From: Neisseria bergeri
Lineage (GTDB): Bacteria > Pseudomonadota > Gammaproteobacteria > Burkholderiales > Neisseriaceae
Reading direction: 5' to 3'
Assembly (NCBI GenBank): GCA_003044455.1
Contig: POWY01000008.1
Span: 37,952 to 101,951 of the forward strand
DNA: 64,000 bases
Shown here piece by piece: positions 19,148 through 28,202 of the stretch (positions are counted from its first letter, which is position 1; each line of letters begins with the position of its first letter). The translations under genes and the position numbers were made by a program. Under the pieces are notes generated by a model, which was not told the DNA's origin, ran no database searches, and saw only the letters and a list, made by a program, of their open reading frames with translations.

Positions 19148-19933
19148 TCAGTCGGCGATAAAGCCGTCTATCGGCGCGTAGCCCCGTGCATTTCCCTGCG
19201 CGTCCAGCACCACGATCCAATCTTTCTGCCTGCTGCCGGTAAAGGGCAGGAAATACCAGTCTTTATCTTCGGAAATATCTGCCTGCTTCAAAATATCGGC
19301 AACGGCGATTTTTCTCACATCTGCCAATTTTTTCAGCGGCTTCATCGCCTTACGGATTTTCTCCGCCTCTTGACGGGAATACGGCAGCCACCGGTCCGGG
19401 CGCATACTCGGCTCTATGCCCTGCATAGACAAATCCAAGGTTTTGTTTTGTTCGTCCGCCGTATCCGGCTCTTTCAGCCCGACGCGGCGGATGCCGAACC
19501 ACGACAGGCTTTGCAGCCCTTCCGGCGCTTTGTGCAAATCTTCAACCGCCACTTCGGCGGCGGTTACAATATTAATCCTGTCTTTTTCAAACGCCTCTAT
19601 CACGGGGCGCGCCAAAGAAACGCTGTGCAGACCGTATGCCAATGCGGCAAGCTGAATCGCGCCGGTCAGGGAAAAATCCACGATCCGCGCCCTGCTTGTC
19701 TTTTTCGGACTGGACAATATCAGCGTCAGCAGCGGGCCGCACACGATGTCCACTGCCACCACCAGCTGATAAAGCGACAGACCGCCCGTCAGCTCGGCAT
19801 AAGGATAAGGATACCAAACCTTAAAAACCAGCAATGCCGCCAGCCCTGCAACCGATAGGCTGATTAAGAGGTGCCAGCCCGCACTTTTCAAGGCAAAACG
19901 CCATCTCGAAACTGTTTTTCCGTTTTCCATCAT
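19148..19933 (-). CDS. Type IV pilin accessory protein, TfpX/TfpZ family
   Basis: 261 residues. Three hydrophobic segments (about 17-36, 51-73 and 88-106) are followed by a soluble periplasmic domain. The transmembrane layout and sequences such as LVVAVDIVCGPLLTLILSS match the TfpX/TfpZ family, inner-membrane proteins that help certain type IV pilins assemble in Pseudomonas and Moraxella. No pilin gene lies within reach here, so the pilin partner is unknown. Start at the first of two ATGs; the second is one codon later. Confidence 0.75.
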   Translation of the reverse strand: MMENGKTVSRWRFALKSAGWHLLISLSVAGLAALLVFKVWYPYPYAELTGGLSLYQLVVAVDIVCGPLLTLILSSPKKTSRARIVDFSLTGAIQLAALAYGLHSVSLARPVIEAFEKDRINIVTAAEVAVEDLHKAPEGLQSLSWFGIRRVGLKEPDTADEQNKTLDLSMQGIEPSMRPDRWLPYSRQEAEKIRKAMKPLKKLADVRKIAVADILKQADISEDKDWYFLPFTGSRQKDWIVVLDAQGNARGYAPIDGFIAD

Positions 19934-20007
19934 ATCTTGTTCAAATCAAAACTAACCGTAAAAACAGAGCGCATTGTACAACAGATAAAGACTCCTTAAA
20001 ATGCGGC

Positions 20008-20038
20008 GCCGTCTGAAAACCTGCCGTTCAGACGGCAT
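20008..20038. terminator. Imperfect DUS pair
   Basis: CGCCGTCTGAA faces a full reverse DUS. It lies between the tfpX-like gene and the cmr3 remnant. Confidence 0.45.
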
Positions 20039-20041
20039 CCT

Positions 20042-20459
20042 TCACCCGATATCAATGCACAGATATTTCAAGTCCCAATATGCCGCACCGTCGTCAAAGG
20101 CTTTCGGCGCAAAGCGGACAAGTTGGATCTGATTGCTTTCTTTGTTTCTCAAATATAGGGTGTTGGCAGGCTTAGGCAATAAAATCCTTATGCCGTCTGA
20201 AGCGTCCCTGTTCTCCCAAAACGCACCCTGCACGGGGATCAGGCGCAATCCTGCTGCCTGTTTGCCCGACAATCCGGCACGGTTGCCCCAGATTTCATCC
20301 GCCCAATCCCAAGGCACATAACATAACCTGCGCGCGTACCAAACCTGCGGCGGCAGATGGCAGGGAGAATTGGATGTCATCGATATCCGACTGCGCGCCA
20401 AATGGTTTGCCGCTGCGGAATACCAAGGGTGCTGATGCATCTAAAAAATAGCTGTTCAT
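20042..20459 (-). pseudogene. cmr3: Remnant of cmr3 (type III-B CRISPR-Cas)
   Basis: The start MNSYFLDASAPLVFRSGKP at 20459 is a typical Cmr3 N-terminus: YFLDAxAPLVFRSGKPFGAQ, then a PLPSAAAGLVRAQ-like segment. This frame stops at 20295. The neighbouring frame then continues recognisable Cmr3 sequence: GLRLIPVQGAFWEN, ILLPKPANTLYLRNKES, VRFAPKAFDDGAAYWDL. The gene has at least one frameshift and ends after about a third of the normal length. Cmr3 is a RAMP subunit of the Cmr RNA-guided effector. It cannot be functional. Confidence 0.8.
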
Positions 20460-20536
20460 GATTGCACTTCCTGTCCTCAATCTTTTTGCAAGCCAGCGGG
20501 CGATAATCAATTCGACAGCCAATACTTGGAAGCGCA

Positions 20537-20671
20537 TCAGAAAAAACGGATAGCGACATATGCGGTAAAAGCAAGGGCAATTACATAGATAAACCCCTTT
20601 ATAAATTCAAAAGTCTCATCTATATCGCTATATTTTTCTTTCAGTTCGTCAGATTTTCGATAACGTTTCAT
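20537..20671 (-). CDS. Small membrane protein, unknown
   Basis: 44 residues from MKRYRKSDELKEKYSD, with a charged N-terminal half and a hydrophobic C-terminal helix (FIKGFIYVIALAFTAYVAI). The open frame runs further upstream, but those codons lie opposite the cmr1 remnant, so the later ATG is chosen. It separates the cmr3 and cmr1 pieces. Function unknown; it may not be a gene. Confidence 0.4.
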   Translation of the reverse strand: MKRYRKSDELKEKYSDIDETFEFIKGFIYVIALAFTAYVAIRFF

Positions 20672-20681
20672 TTTCAAGACC

Positions 20682-20837
20682 ACTCCAGGCGGATTGGGTG
20701 GCCGCACTAGACGTGGTTGTGGTGCATTCAAGGCAGAAGGTATAGAACTGGTTTCGATTCATGAAATGCGTAAATTGGGTTGCAAAATTTCATATTCAGC
20801 CGTCCGGTTTATGAAAGCGGTCGATGGAGTGGGATGA
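20682..20837 (+). pseudogene. cmr1: Remnant of cmr1, C-terminal part (inverted)
   Basis: This short frame encodes TTPGGLGGRTRRGCGAFK, matching the GGIGxRxRRGfGal signature near the end of Cmr1 RAMP proteins, and runs to a stop at 20835-20837. It lies on the plus strand just ahead of the cmr2 remnant, which is the normal cmr1-cmr2 order, whereas the cmr1 N-terminal piece is on the minus strand 1 kb away. Confidence 0.7.
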
Positions 20838-20892
20838 TTATTCTATTGTCGAACAGCAGTCAGGAAGTCAAATAAATTTTGGAGAAAACAAA

Positions 20893-21215
20893 ATGACCCA
20901 ATACGTTTTAATCTTATCCGTCGAACCCGTGCAGGGGTTTATCGCTTCAGCGCGTCGCAGCAGGGATTTGTGGAGCGGTTCGTGGCTGCTGTCGGAAACC
21001 GCAAAGGTGGCGGCAAAGTGTTTGTTTGAGGCAGGTGCCTGGATGGTGTTTCCATTCGTGGGAAAGCCGGTCTCCCTTAATCCTTGCGATACGATGGAAA
21101 ATAATTTTTCGGTCGGTAATAAGATTTAAGTGCAGATTGATACGGCTGACGATGCTGTCGTCCGTGAATTGGTCGGACGGGCAAAATCAGCGGCGCAAGT
21201 TGGGGAAGAAAGAAT
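20893..21215 (+). pseudogene. cmr2: Remnant of cmr2/cas10 (N-terminal part)
   Basis: ATG at 20893 follows GGAGAA. MTQYVLILSVEPVQGFIASA followed by RRSRDLWSGSWLLSE is the characteristic N-terminus of Cmr2 (Cas10). An in-frame TAA at 21127-21129 breaks it, but the same frame then continues plausibly (VQIDTADDAVVRELVGRAKS) to about 21215. There it abuts an antisense tape-measure fragment. The GGDEF/Palm and HD active sites are absent. Dead gene. Confidence 0.85.
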
Positions 21216-21259
21216 TGGAAGTCCACCTCGAGAAACTGCAACAGCAGCTTGGCGACAGA

Positions 21260-21741
21260 CAGACCGATGCACTCAATTGTTTTTCAAACTGTCGGTTGGT
21301 CTGCTCCAAGCGGTTTTTCAAATCTTTTTGGGTTTTTGCCAGATTGTCGGTGGATATGCCCGCCGCCTTCATGTCTTTGGCAAGTCGGGCTGTGCTTTTG
21401 ATCTGCCTCTTTTGGGTCTGCTCTAGGTTTTCGGCTTGGCGGGCGAGTTTGTTCATTTCGCGGCTTTGGGCTGCGGTTGCGCCGCCGCCTTTTTTCATTT
21501 CTGCCAAAAGTTCTTTTTGCCTGTTGCGGTTTTCGGACAGTTTTTTGCTTATTTCGTTAAGGTTGTTTCGGTAGCGTTCGAGCTTTTGGACATCGTTCAG
21601 GGCTTTGTTGAGGCGGATTTGCTCTTGCTCGGTCTTTTTGATGTTGCCGCCCAAGACGCTTGCGGCTTTGCTGATGCGCTGGAACTGTCCGCTTGCTTTG
21701 TCGGCAGCTTTGAGAATAATATTTATGATCTTGTTGGTCAT
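21260..21741 (-). pseudogene. Phage tail tape-measure protein fragment
   Basis: It begins MTNKIINIILKAADKASGQF and continues as a Lys/Glu/Gln-rich coiled coil (e.g. LNEISKKLSENRNRQKELLA). This is the N-terminal pattern of tape-measure proteins of Mu-like or P2-like phages. Only about 160 of the usual several hundred residues remain; beyond 21260 the frame runs antisense into the cmr2 remnant. No other tail genes are present. Confidence 0.7.
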
Positions 21742-21824
21742 GAAGTGACCCACTGGCGCAAAGTTTCCAAAACCTGCTGTTTGTCCACGTCATTTGCTCT
21801 TCCACCCAAACGCCATTGCACGAC

Positions 21825-22183
21825 TCATTGCAAACCTTCCTTACCCAATTTCATTTCAAGTAATCCTGTCCTTGTCTTACGAGCCGTAAACAAAACATAA
21901 CCCAAAGGATCATTTAGTCCTTCTGCATAATTAGAAAGTGAAGCACTTTGCAGCTTATTTGTTACATGTGCACGCAAAAATACTAAGCTGGCTGCGGCCT
22001 CTTCTCCGATACCACCCCACAAACAAAGTTCCGCTTCGCGCAGGCTTTTACTGCTCAAATTTCATTTGTGTTTTGCCGACAACCGCCATGCAAGGGCGTA
22101 ACCAGTTCGCAACGAATTTCATGCCAAGCATCCCTGCTTTCAGCCAGTGCCGGAGGAGCAAAATCAAGTATCAGCAAAGTCAT
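21825..22183 (-). pseudogene. cmr1: Remnant of cmr1, N-terminal part
   Basis: From ATG 22183 the frame gives AWHEIRCELVTPLHGGCRQN, the Cmr1 N-terminal beta-strand and glycine loop, and stops near 22055. An adjacent frame then encodes SLREAELCLWGGIGEEAAAS and more, matching the Cmr1 segment after the missing LRFWWR motif. About 25-30 residues are deleted and the reading frame is broken. The rest of the gene is displaced (see 20682-20837). Confidence 0.7.
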
Positions 22184-22507
22184 TTTTTCGTCCTTTGTTG
22201 TTTAAGCGATGAGGTTCTTTATAAGAGAAATAAATATATTTCGTACCATCCACAAATTTGTCAACTTTCGACGAAACATTCAAATAGAAAACCTTAGCAG
22301 CCTGCCTGTCATTTCTACTTTTAAAGACGATATAAAAAGAAAATAAACAGATACGGTTACTAGAAATAGAAAGAAAGAAACATTCAGCGTGCCGAATTGG
22401 AAACGATACAGTATTGCCTTGCTGCGCCGTCTATACTGTCAGAGGTTTTGTCGCCCGTCCCGATTTTTATGAATCGACTATATGTCCGCATATGCAAACA
22501 GAAATGG
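22184..22507. other. Intergenic region upstream of the cmr remnants
   Basis: AT-rich. I looked for direct repeats with regular spacing that would indicate a CRISPR array and saw none. No gene found. Confidence 0.5.
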
Positions 22508-22540
22508 AAAAATGCCCCCAGTAAAACTGGAGGCATTTTA
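22508..22540 (-). terminator. Terminator of the tRNA operon
   Basis: AAAATGCC and GGCATTTT flank a CCAGT/ACTGG inner stem. The hairpin lies four bases beyond the tRNA-Glu 3' end. Confidence 0.85.
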
Positions 22541-22543
22541 AAT

Positions 22544-22618
22544 TGGCACGCCCACGGGGAATCGAACCCCGGTTACCGCCGTGAAAGGGCGATGTCCTAA
22601 CCGCTAGACGATGGGCGC
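22544..22618 (-). tRNA. tRNA-Glu (anticodon TTC)
   Basis: 75 nt including an encoded CCA. The anticodon loop CTTTCAC carries TTC, flanked by the stem CGCC/GGCG. The T-arm is GGGGTTCGATTCCCC. It is co-transcribed with tRNA-Arg (17-base gap). Confidence 0.95.
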
Positions 22619-22635
22619 ATGTTGTGTATTCTTGT

Positions 22636-22712
22636 TGGCGCACCCGGAGCGATTCGAACGCCCGACCCTCTGGTTCGTAGCCAGATACTCTATCCAACTG
22701 AGCTACGGGTGC
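22636..22712 (-). tRNA. tRNA-Arg (anticodon ACG)
   Basis: 77 nt including CCA. The acceptor stem GCACCCG/CGGGTGC is perfect. The anticodon loop CTACGAA carries ACG, whose A34 would be edited to inosine. The D-arm is AGCTCAGTTGGATAGAG. It is first in the two-tRNA transcript. Confidence 0.95.
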
Positions 22713-22822
22713 AGCACAATCACTTGTTCAAGTGATTAAGAAAGCGTGATAATACGGATTTATCTGAGTTCTGTCTATTATTTTAGACTTTTATTTTCAG
22801 TTATTTTTATAACTAATTGATT

Positions 22823-24496
22823 TTAAAATAAACTATTTTTCGACGCAAGTTGCAGCAATTCTGCCGCATGTTGCCGCGTCGTATCGGTAATGATTTCCCC
22901 GCCCAACATACGGGCAACCTCTTCGATCCGTTGGATTTCATCCAATATACTGATTTCGCTGACGGTTTGCTCTCCCTCGCTGTGCTTGCGCACCCGCCAG
23001 TGGTTTTCGCCACAGGATGCGACTTGCGGAAGATGGGTAACGGCAAGCACCTGATGTTTTCTGCCCAACGCACGCAAGGCTTTGCCGACCATTTCGGCTA
23101 CTCCCCCTCCAATACCGGTATCGACCTCATCAAAAATCAGGGTGGGAACTTGGGTATATTGGCTGGCAACAACCTGCAAGGCAAGGCTGATACGCGCCAA
23201 TTCACCGCCGGAGGCGACTTTGTTCAGCGGGCGGGGCGGATTGCCTTTGTTGGCGGCAACTTGAAACTGTACCTGCTCCAAACCGTGTGCCGTCGGGGAA
23301 GACGGCAGCAGAACGATGTCGAAACGCGCGCCTTTCATAGCGAGATGCTGCATATTTTCCGTTGTCTCTTCGCCAAGCCTGCCGGCAGCCTGATGCCGCA
23401 TAGCGGAAAGGATGTGGGCGGCTTCTTGATATTCGGCAAGGTTGCGGGCAACGGTTTGCGTCAATGCTTCCAAATCGGCGGCAGCTTGAAGGCTTTGCAG
23501 GCGTTCTTCGATTTCTGCCAACTTGGCAGGCAACTCTTCGGGCTCGATACGGTATTTCCGTGCCATGCCCATCAGTTCGCCCATACGCTGTTCCTGTGCC
23601 GCCAATTCATTGGGGTTGATGTCGCTGCGTCCAGCCACATCGCGCATATTGGCACTGATTTCGCCCAATTCGGCCTCGATGCTTGCCAACATATTCAGGC
23701 TCTCGGCAAAGCGCGGCTCGATGTTTTGCAGATTGGCCAATAGTTTTTGACATTGATAGATATGGCGTTGGATGCCGTTGTCGCCGTCAATCTTGCTTCC
23801 GACTTCTTCGGCGGCCTGCAACAGCTCGGCAGAATGGGCAAGGCTGTCGTGGCTTTGGCTGAGGGTTTCCCATTCGCCTTGTTTAATGTCCAACTGATTC
23901 AGTTCGTTAAACTGCCATTCCAAACGCTCACGCTCAATGATGATGGTCTCGGCGTGTTCCTGCGCCTCTTGAAGGGCTTTTTTCGCATTGACCCAATTTT
24001 GATAAAGCTGCCTGACGATTTCCGCCTGCACCTTGCTGCCCGCAAATGCGTCCAACAATTCGCGCTGGGCGGCTTCCTGATTAAGCGAATGATGGGCGTT
24101 TTGCCCGTGGATGTCGATAAGCTGCCCGCCAATGGCTTTGAGTTGCGCCAAGGTAGCCGCCTGATTGTTGATAAAGCTGCGACTTTTGCCTTTAGCATCG
24201 ATAATGCGGCGGATACTGAGTTCTTCTTCTCCGTCGTTTAAAAGCCCCTGTTCATACAATTCTGCTTTTAAAACAGGTAAATGGGAAATATCGAACAACG
24301 CCGACAATTGGGCTTCTTTTGCACCGCTGCGGACTTGGCTGTAATCGGCCTTGTCGCCCAACAGCAGACCAATCGCATCCAAAGTAATGGACTTGCCTGC
24401 GCCGGTCTCGCCGGTCAAGACGGTAAAACCGCTTTGAAAATCCAGATTCAGATTTTCGACAATGACAAAATCACGCAAAGAAAGTGTTAGAAGCAT
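22823..24496 (-). CDS. recN: DNA repair protein RecN
   Basis: 557 residues (E. coli 553). It is an SMC-like ATPase acting in double-strand-break repair. Walker A GETGAGKS is near residues 29-36 and is followed by the Q-loop region. The middle is coiled coil (about 150-390). The ABC signature KVASGGELARISLAL (about 425-440) and Walker B TLIFDEVDTGIGG follow. Single gene. Confidence 0.96.
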   Translation of the reverse strand: MLLTLSLRDFVIVENLNLDFQSGFTVLTGETGAGKSITLDAIGLLLGDKADYSQVRSGAKEAQLSALFDISHLPVLKAELYEQGLLNDGEEELSIRRIIDAKGKSRSFINNQAATLAQLKAIGGQLIDIHGQNAHHSLNQEAAQRELLDAFAGSKVQAEIVRQLYQNWVNAKKALQEAQEHAETIIIERERLEWQFNELNQLDIKQGEWETLSQSHDSLAHSAELLQAAEEVGSKIDGDNGIQRHIYQCQKLLANLQNIEPRFAESLNMLASIEAELGEISANMRDVAGRSDINPNELAAQEQRMGELMGMARKYRIEPEELPAKLAEIEERLQSLQAAADLEALTQTVARNLAEYQEAAHILSAMRHQAAGRLGEETTENMQHLAMKGARFDIVLLPSSPTAHGLEQVQFQVAANKGNPPRPLNKVASGGELARISLALQVVASQYTQVPTLIFDEVDTGIGGGVAEMVGKALRALGRKHQVLAVTHLPQVASCGENHWRVRKHSEGEQTVSEISILDEIQRIEEVARMLGGEIITDTTRQHAAELLQLASKNSLF

Positions 24497-24637
24497 TGTT
24501 AGGATTCCTTAGCAATTCTACCGACAAAAGCAATATCAGCTTTAGATATACGAATTATAACTAAGATTTTTTAAATTAAAAATAAGTTTTTCCTTAATTT
24601 TGCTTAGTGCTTGTTTTTATCTGCTTATTTGTTGCAA

Positions 24638-24671
24638 CGCCGTCTGAAGCAATGTGCATTTCAGACGGCAT
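24638..24671. terminator. DUS-pair terminator of scpB
   Basis: CGCCGTCTGAA faces a complete reverse DUS over a short loop, eight bases past the scpB stop. Confidence 0.7.
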
Positions 24672-24679
24672 TTGGAATT

Positions 24680-25282
24680 TCAGTTGGGCAGGGTATCGGA
24701 CGGTACGGTTTCCGGCTCTTCTTCATCCGTAGGCAGCATTTCTATCAAATCGGGCAAAACCAGTTCGCCCAGTTCAGTCAGCGGTGGCAGTTCTTCCAGA
24801 CCGTCCAAACGCAAATCGCTGAGAAAAGTTGCCGTTGTCGCCCACAATGCGGGTTTTCCCAATGTGTCCCGATGTCCGATGACTTCAATCCACCCCCGAT
24901 CCTGCAAGGTCTGCATCACGTTCTGCGACACCGCCACGCCGCGTATGCCTTCGATGTCGCCGCGCGTTACGGGCTGCTGGTAGGCGATAATCGCCAATGT
25001 TTCCATCACGGCGCGGGAATAGCGCGGCGCACGCTGTTCCTGAAGGCTGCCCAGCCGTTCGAATGCCGTCTGAACAACCTGAAAACGCCAGCCCTCTTGC
25101 GTATGCACCAGTTGCAACGCCCTATCCTGCCAACGCGTTTTCAACTGCGCCAACACATCAATCAGTTTGTCTTGCGACAGCGGCGGCACACACAGTTCGC
25201 GCATGGATTTTTCGTTCAGGGGTTCGGTTTGGGTCAGAAGCGCGGCTTCAATCAGCGCGTCGGGAGAAATTTTGTCGGTCAT
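24680..25282 (-). CDS. scpB: Segregation and condensation protein B
   Basis: 200 residues from MTDKISPDALIEAALLTQTE. The open frame extends 50 codons upstream but that part crosses uptake sequences, so the ATG at 25282 is preferred. Two winged-helix domains are typical; the second contains AIIAYQQPVTRGDIEGIRGV, the family signature. ScpB with ScpA (not in the window) forms the SMC kleisin complex for chromosome segregation. Confidence 0.92.
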   Translation of the reverse strand: MTDKISPDALIEAALLTQTEPLNEKSMRELCVPPLSQDKLIDVLAQLKTRWQDRALQLVHTQEGWRFQVVQTAFERLGSLQEQRAPRYSRAVMETLAIIAYQQPVTRGDIEGIRGVAVSQNVMQTLQDRGWIEVIGHRDTLGKPALWATTATFLSDLRLDGLEELPPLTELGELVLPDLIEMLPTDEEEPETVPSDTLPN

Positions 25283-25382
25283 ACGGGTATCCGTGCTGAA
25301 ACGGCATGGGTTTGGATATGCCGTCTGAAATCGGTTGGAATGGAGAGAAGCTGCCTGAAAAATATTTTTCAGACGGCATTCT

Positions 25383-26324
25383 TTATGCTTCCGCAGGCTT
25401 CTGCCCTTTACGCTCTGCTTTTCTTGCCTCACGCAATGCCTTGAGTTCGGCTTCTTTCTGACGTGCTTTTTTAAGCCAAGTTTCCCATTGGTTCGGCGTT
25501 TCGAGGGTGATTCTGCCGATTTTGCCTTCGCGGAAGTCGGTGAGGATGTTTTCGGCGGCTTTTTGGTAATTGACCCGTCCGCCGCTGAGGACTGCGCCGC
25601 GTTTTTTGGCTATCCACTCGAGCCACGAGTTGTCATCCCAGTGGCTGCCGGGGTCTTTGTCGGCTTGGTAGCGTTCTTGCAACATAGGAAGGTAGTGGCG
25701 GCGGAGGTAGTCTAAAAGTTCGAGGGCGACTTCTTCTTCGTCCAATGCATTGCGTCCGACCGCGCCGCCGGCGGCGAGGTTGTAGCCGCTTTCTTCGACG
25801 ATGATTTTCGGCCACAGCATTCCGGGGGTGTCGTACAGCCAGAAGTCGTCGGCGAGGAAAAGGCGTTGTTCGGCTTTGGTGATGCCGGGTTCGTTGCCGG
25901 TTTTGGCGGATTTTTTGCCTATCATTCCATTGATGAGGGTGGATTTGCCGACGTTGGGAATGCCGCAAATCAAAACGCGCAGGGGTTTGTCTATGCCTTG
26001 CCGGTGGGGAATCATCGCGCGGCAGGCTTGGGTGATTTTGCCGTGCGCGCCGGTTTCGGAGGAATCGAGGGCAATGGCGCGGGTGTCGGGGCGGCTGTTG
26101 TAGTGGTCAAGCCAGACCTTTGTGCGTTCGGGGTCGGCAAGGTCTTGCTTATTTAAAATTTTGAGTTTGGGCTTGCCTTTGGAAAGCTGCGCCAACAGTG
26201 GATTTTCGCTGGAGGCGGGCATACGCGCGTCCAGCATTTCAATCACCATATCAACGCTTTTTGCACGCTCGGCGATGGCTTTTTTCGCCTTGTTCATATG
26301 GCCGGGAAACCATTGGATTGCCAT
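25383..26324 (-). CDS. rbgA: Ribosome biogenesis GTPase YlqF/RbgA
   Basis: 313 residues of circularly permuted GTPase. The G4 motif NKQD comes first (about 58-61), then G1 GIPNVGKST (about 118-126) and G3 DTPG (about 165-168). The N-terminal WFPGHMNKA is the family hallmark. The C-terminus is basic (REARKAERKGQK), fitting rRNA contact. It helps mature the 50S subunit. Confidence 0.93.
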   Translation of the reverse strand: MAIQWFPGHMNKAKKAIAERAKSVDMVIEMLDARMPASSENPLLAQLSKGKPKLKILNKQDLADPERTKVWLDHYNSRPDTRAIALDSSETGAHGKITQACRAMIPHRQGIDKPLRVLICGIPNVGKSTLINGMIGKKSAKTGNEPGITKAEQRLFLADDFWLYDTPGMLWPKIIVEESGYNLAAGGAVGRNALDEEEVALELLDYLRRHYLPMLQERYQADKDPGSHWDDNSWLEWIAKKRGAVLSGGRVNYQKAAENILTDFREGKIGRITLETPNQWETWLKKARQKEAELKALREARKAERKGQKPAEA

Positions 26325-26351
26325 GTCTGTTCTTTCTTTTCAATATTTGAA

Positions 26352-26388
26352 ATGCCGTCTGAAACGGAAGACGGGGTTCAGACGGCAT
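26352..26388. terminator. DUS-pair terminator of the ptsN-hprK-rapZ transcript
   Basis: Inverted DUS copies, 15 bases beyond the rapZ stop. Confidence 0.75.
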
Positions 26389-26403
26389 AATGGTTTGACG
26401 GGA

Positions 26404-27258
26404 TTAACGACCCGACAGGTTTTGCGCCTGTCTGTGCCGTATCAGCAATTCGTAACGCCCTTTCAACCTTCGGGCGAGTTTTTCGACAATATAGACCGAA
26501 CGGTGCTGCCCGCCGGTACAGCCGATGGCGACGGTAACATAACTGCGGCTTTCGTCCTCCAAACGCGGCAGCCAACGCGTAACAAACCTTTCGATGTCGT
26601 CAACCATTTCCTGCACAAGCGGCTGCCCGTCCAAATAATCCCAAACAGGTTTGTCCATACCGGTGTAAGGCCTCAACTCGGGATCGTAATACGGGTTGGG
26701 CAGACTGCGCATATCGAACATAAAATCGGCGTTGTTCGGCACACCGTATTTGAACCCGAAGGACTCCAAAACCACCAGCAGTCCGGTACGCTCAACCCTC
26801 AGCCACTGTCGGACTGCATGGCGGAGCTGTTGGGCATTCATCTTGGAAGTGTCGATACAGTAGGCGATTTCCTTAAGCGGGAACAGCCATTCGCGCTCTT
26901 TTTTCAGGCTTTCCAACAGCGTCATGTCCTGACCGGCCAGCGGATGTCCGCGCCTGGTTTCGGAAAACCGGCGGACCAGCACGGCCTCTTCCGCCTCGAC
27001 AAATAAAACTTCCACCCTGTGTCCGAGTCCGCGCAGATAGGCAATCTGCTCACGCGCTTGGGCAATGTCTATGCCGGAACGCACATCGACGCTGACCGCC
27101 AATTCGGTTTCGTCCGCACGTTCGATATGGTACGAAACCAGCGACGGCAGCATTTCCAAAGGCAGATTGTCCACACAAAAATAGCCCAAATCTTCCATTT
27201 GGCGCAGTGCAACGGATTTGCCCGAGCCGGAAAGCCCGCTAATCAGGACGATTTTCAT
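26404..27258 (-). CDS. rapZ: RNase adapter RapZ
   Basis: 284 residues from [15 protein letters not shown], with the P-loop at residues 8-15. The ATG at 27258 lies inside the end of hprK (20-base overlap), so translational coupling is likely. The C-terminal domain has [11 protein letters not shown]. In E. coli RapZ delivers the small RNA GlmZ to RNase E and controls amino-sugar synthesis. Whether Neisseria has a GlmZ equivalent is unknown. Third gene of the ptsN-hprK-rapZ cluster. Confidence 0.93.
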   Translation of the reverse strand: MKIVLISGLSGSGKSVALRQMEDLGYFCVDNLPLEMLPSLVSYHIERADETELAVSVDVRSGIDIAQAREQIAYLRGLGHRVEVLFVEAEEAVLVRRFSETRRGHPLAGQDMTLLESLKKEREWLFPLKEIAYCIDTSKMNAQQLRHAVRQWLRVERTGLLVVLESFGFKYGVPNNADFMFDMRSLPNPYYDPELRPYTGMDKPVWDYLDGQPLVQEMVDDIERFVTRWLPRLEDESRSYVTVAIGCTGGQHRSVYIVEKLARRLKGRYELLIRHRQAQNLSGR

Positions 27259-28201
27259 GATTCTGTTCGTTTTCTTTAAGTTGCGTCTGATGGCGTTCCA
27301 AAAATTCGCGCGTACTGTCTTTGCCGCGCAACTGCAAAATGTAATTGCGTACCGCCGCCTCAACCAAAACGGCGAGGTTACGTCCGACGGCGACGGGCAG
27401 CGTTACCGAACGGACGTTGACGTTGAGGATGGATTCTGTTTCCGTACGTATGCTCAATCGGTCGAGCTGTTTCATGTACTCGTCGTCTGCGGCAACCAGG
27501 TTGATGATGAGTTGCAACACTTTTTTCGGCCGGATAGAAGTTTCGCCGAAAATATGGCGGATATTGAGTATCCCCAAGCCGCGCACTTCCAAAAAGTCGC
27601 GCAACATGGGCGGACAACGTCCTTCCAATGTTTCCGGACCGATGCGGAACAGCTCGACCGCATCGTCGGCAATCAGGCTGTGGCCGCGCGAAATCAGTTC
27701 CAATGCCAATTCGCTCTTACCCAAACCCGAATGTCCGGTAATCAGCACGCCGATTTCAAACACATCGAGAAATACGCCGTGTTTGACGGACGATGCCGCC
27801 AAGGTGCGTTGCAGGTAAATCCGCAACACGTCCATCAGATAGGGGCTTTCGAGTTTGGAAGTCAGCAGTGGAATATCGTTTTTGTGGCAGTAGTCGCGCA
27901 GCCCCGGGGAAACCGGCAAATCGTTTGCCACGATGACCAAAGACATGGAAATATCGAACAGGTCTCCGAACTGATAACCCGTTTCCCCCGATTCGAGGCG
28001 GTTCAGATATTCCGACTCTGCCAAACCGACCACTTGGATTTGGTTGGGGTGGATAAAATTCAGGTGTCCGACCAAGGCGAGGACGGGCTTGTCCGCCTCT
28101 ACGCCGATACGGTTGTCCGCACCCGAATTGCCGGCGGCCCAGGCAAGTTGCAGTTTGTATTGGTTGTCATCAAACAGGCGGCGGACGGAAATACTGGGCA
28201 T
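27239..28201 (-). CDS. hprK: HPr kinase/phosphorylase
   Basis: 320 residues. The P-loop GHSGLGKS (about 155-162) and the HPrK signature region [16 protein letters not shown] are intact. It phosphorylates and dephosphorylates a serine of HPr. Neisseria has an incomplete PTS with no sugar permeases, so the enzyme serves regulation. It starts one base after the ptsN stop and overlaps rapZ. Confidence 0.95.
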   Translation of the reverse strand: MPSISVRRLFDDNQYKLQLAWAAGNSGADNRIGVEADKPVLALVGHLNFIHPNQIQVVGLAESEYLNRLESGETGYQFGDLFDISMSLVIVANDLPVSPGLRDYCHKNDIPLLTSKLESPYLMDVLRIYLQRTLAASSVKHGVFLDVFEIGVLITGHSGLGKSELALELISRGHSLIADDAVELFRIGPETLEGRCPPMLRDFLEVRGLGILNIRHIFGETSIRPKKVLQLIINLVAADDEYMKQLDRLSIRTETESILNVNVRSVTLPVAVGRNLAVLVEAAVRNYILQLRGKDSTREFLERHQTQLKENEQNHENRPD

Positions 28202-28202
28202 A

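Noticed and set aside
20824..20892. Upstream extension of the cmr2 remnant
   Set aside because: The ATG at 20893 has its own GGAGAA and fits the family N-terminus exactly.
22184..22507. Possible CRISPR array next to the cmr remnants
   Set aside because: No regularly spaced repeats seen.
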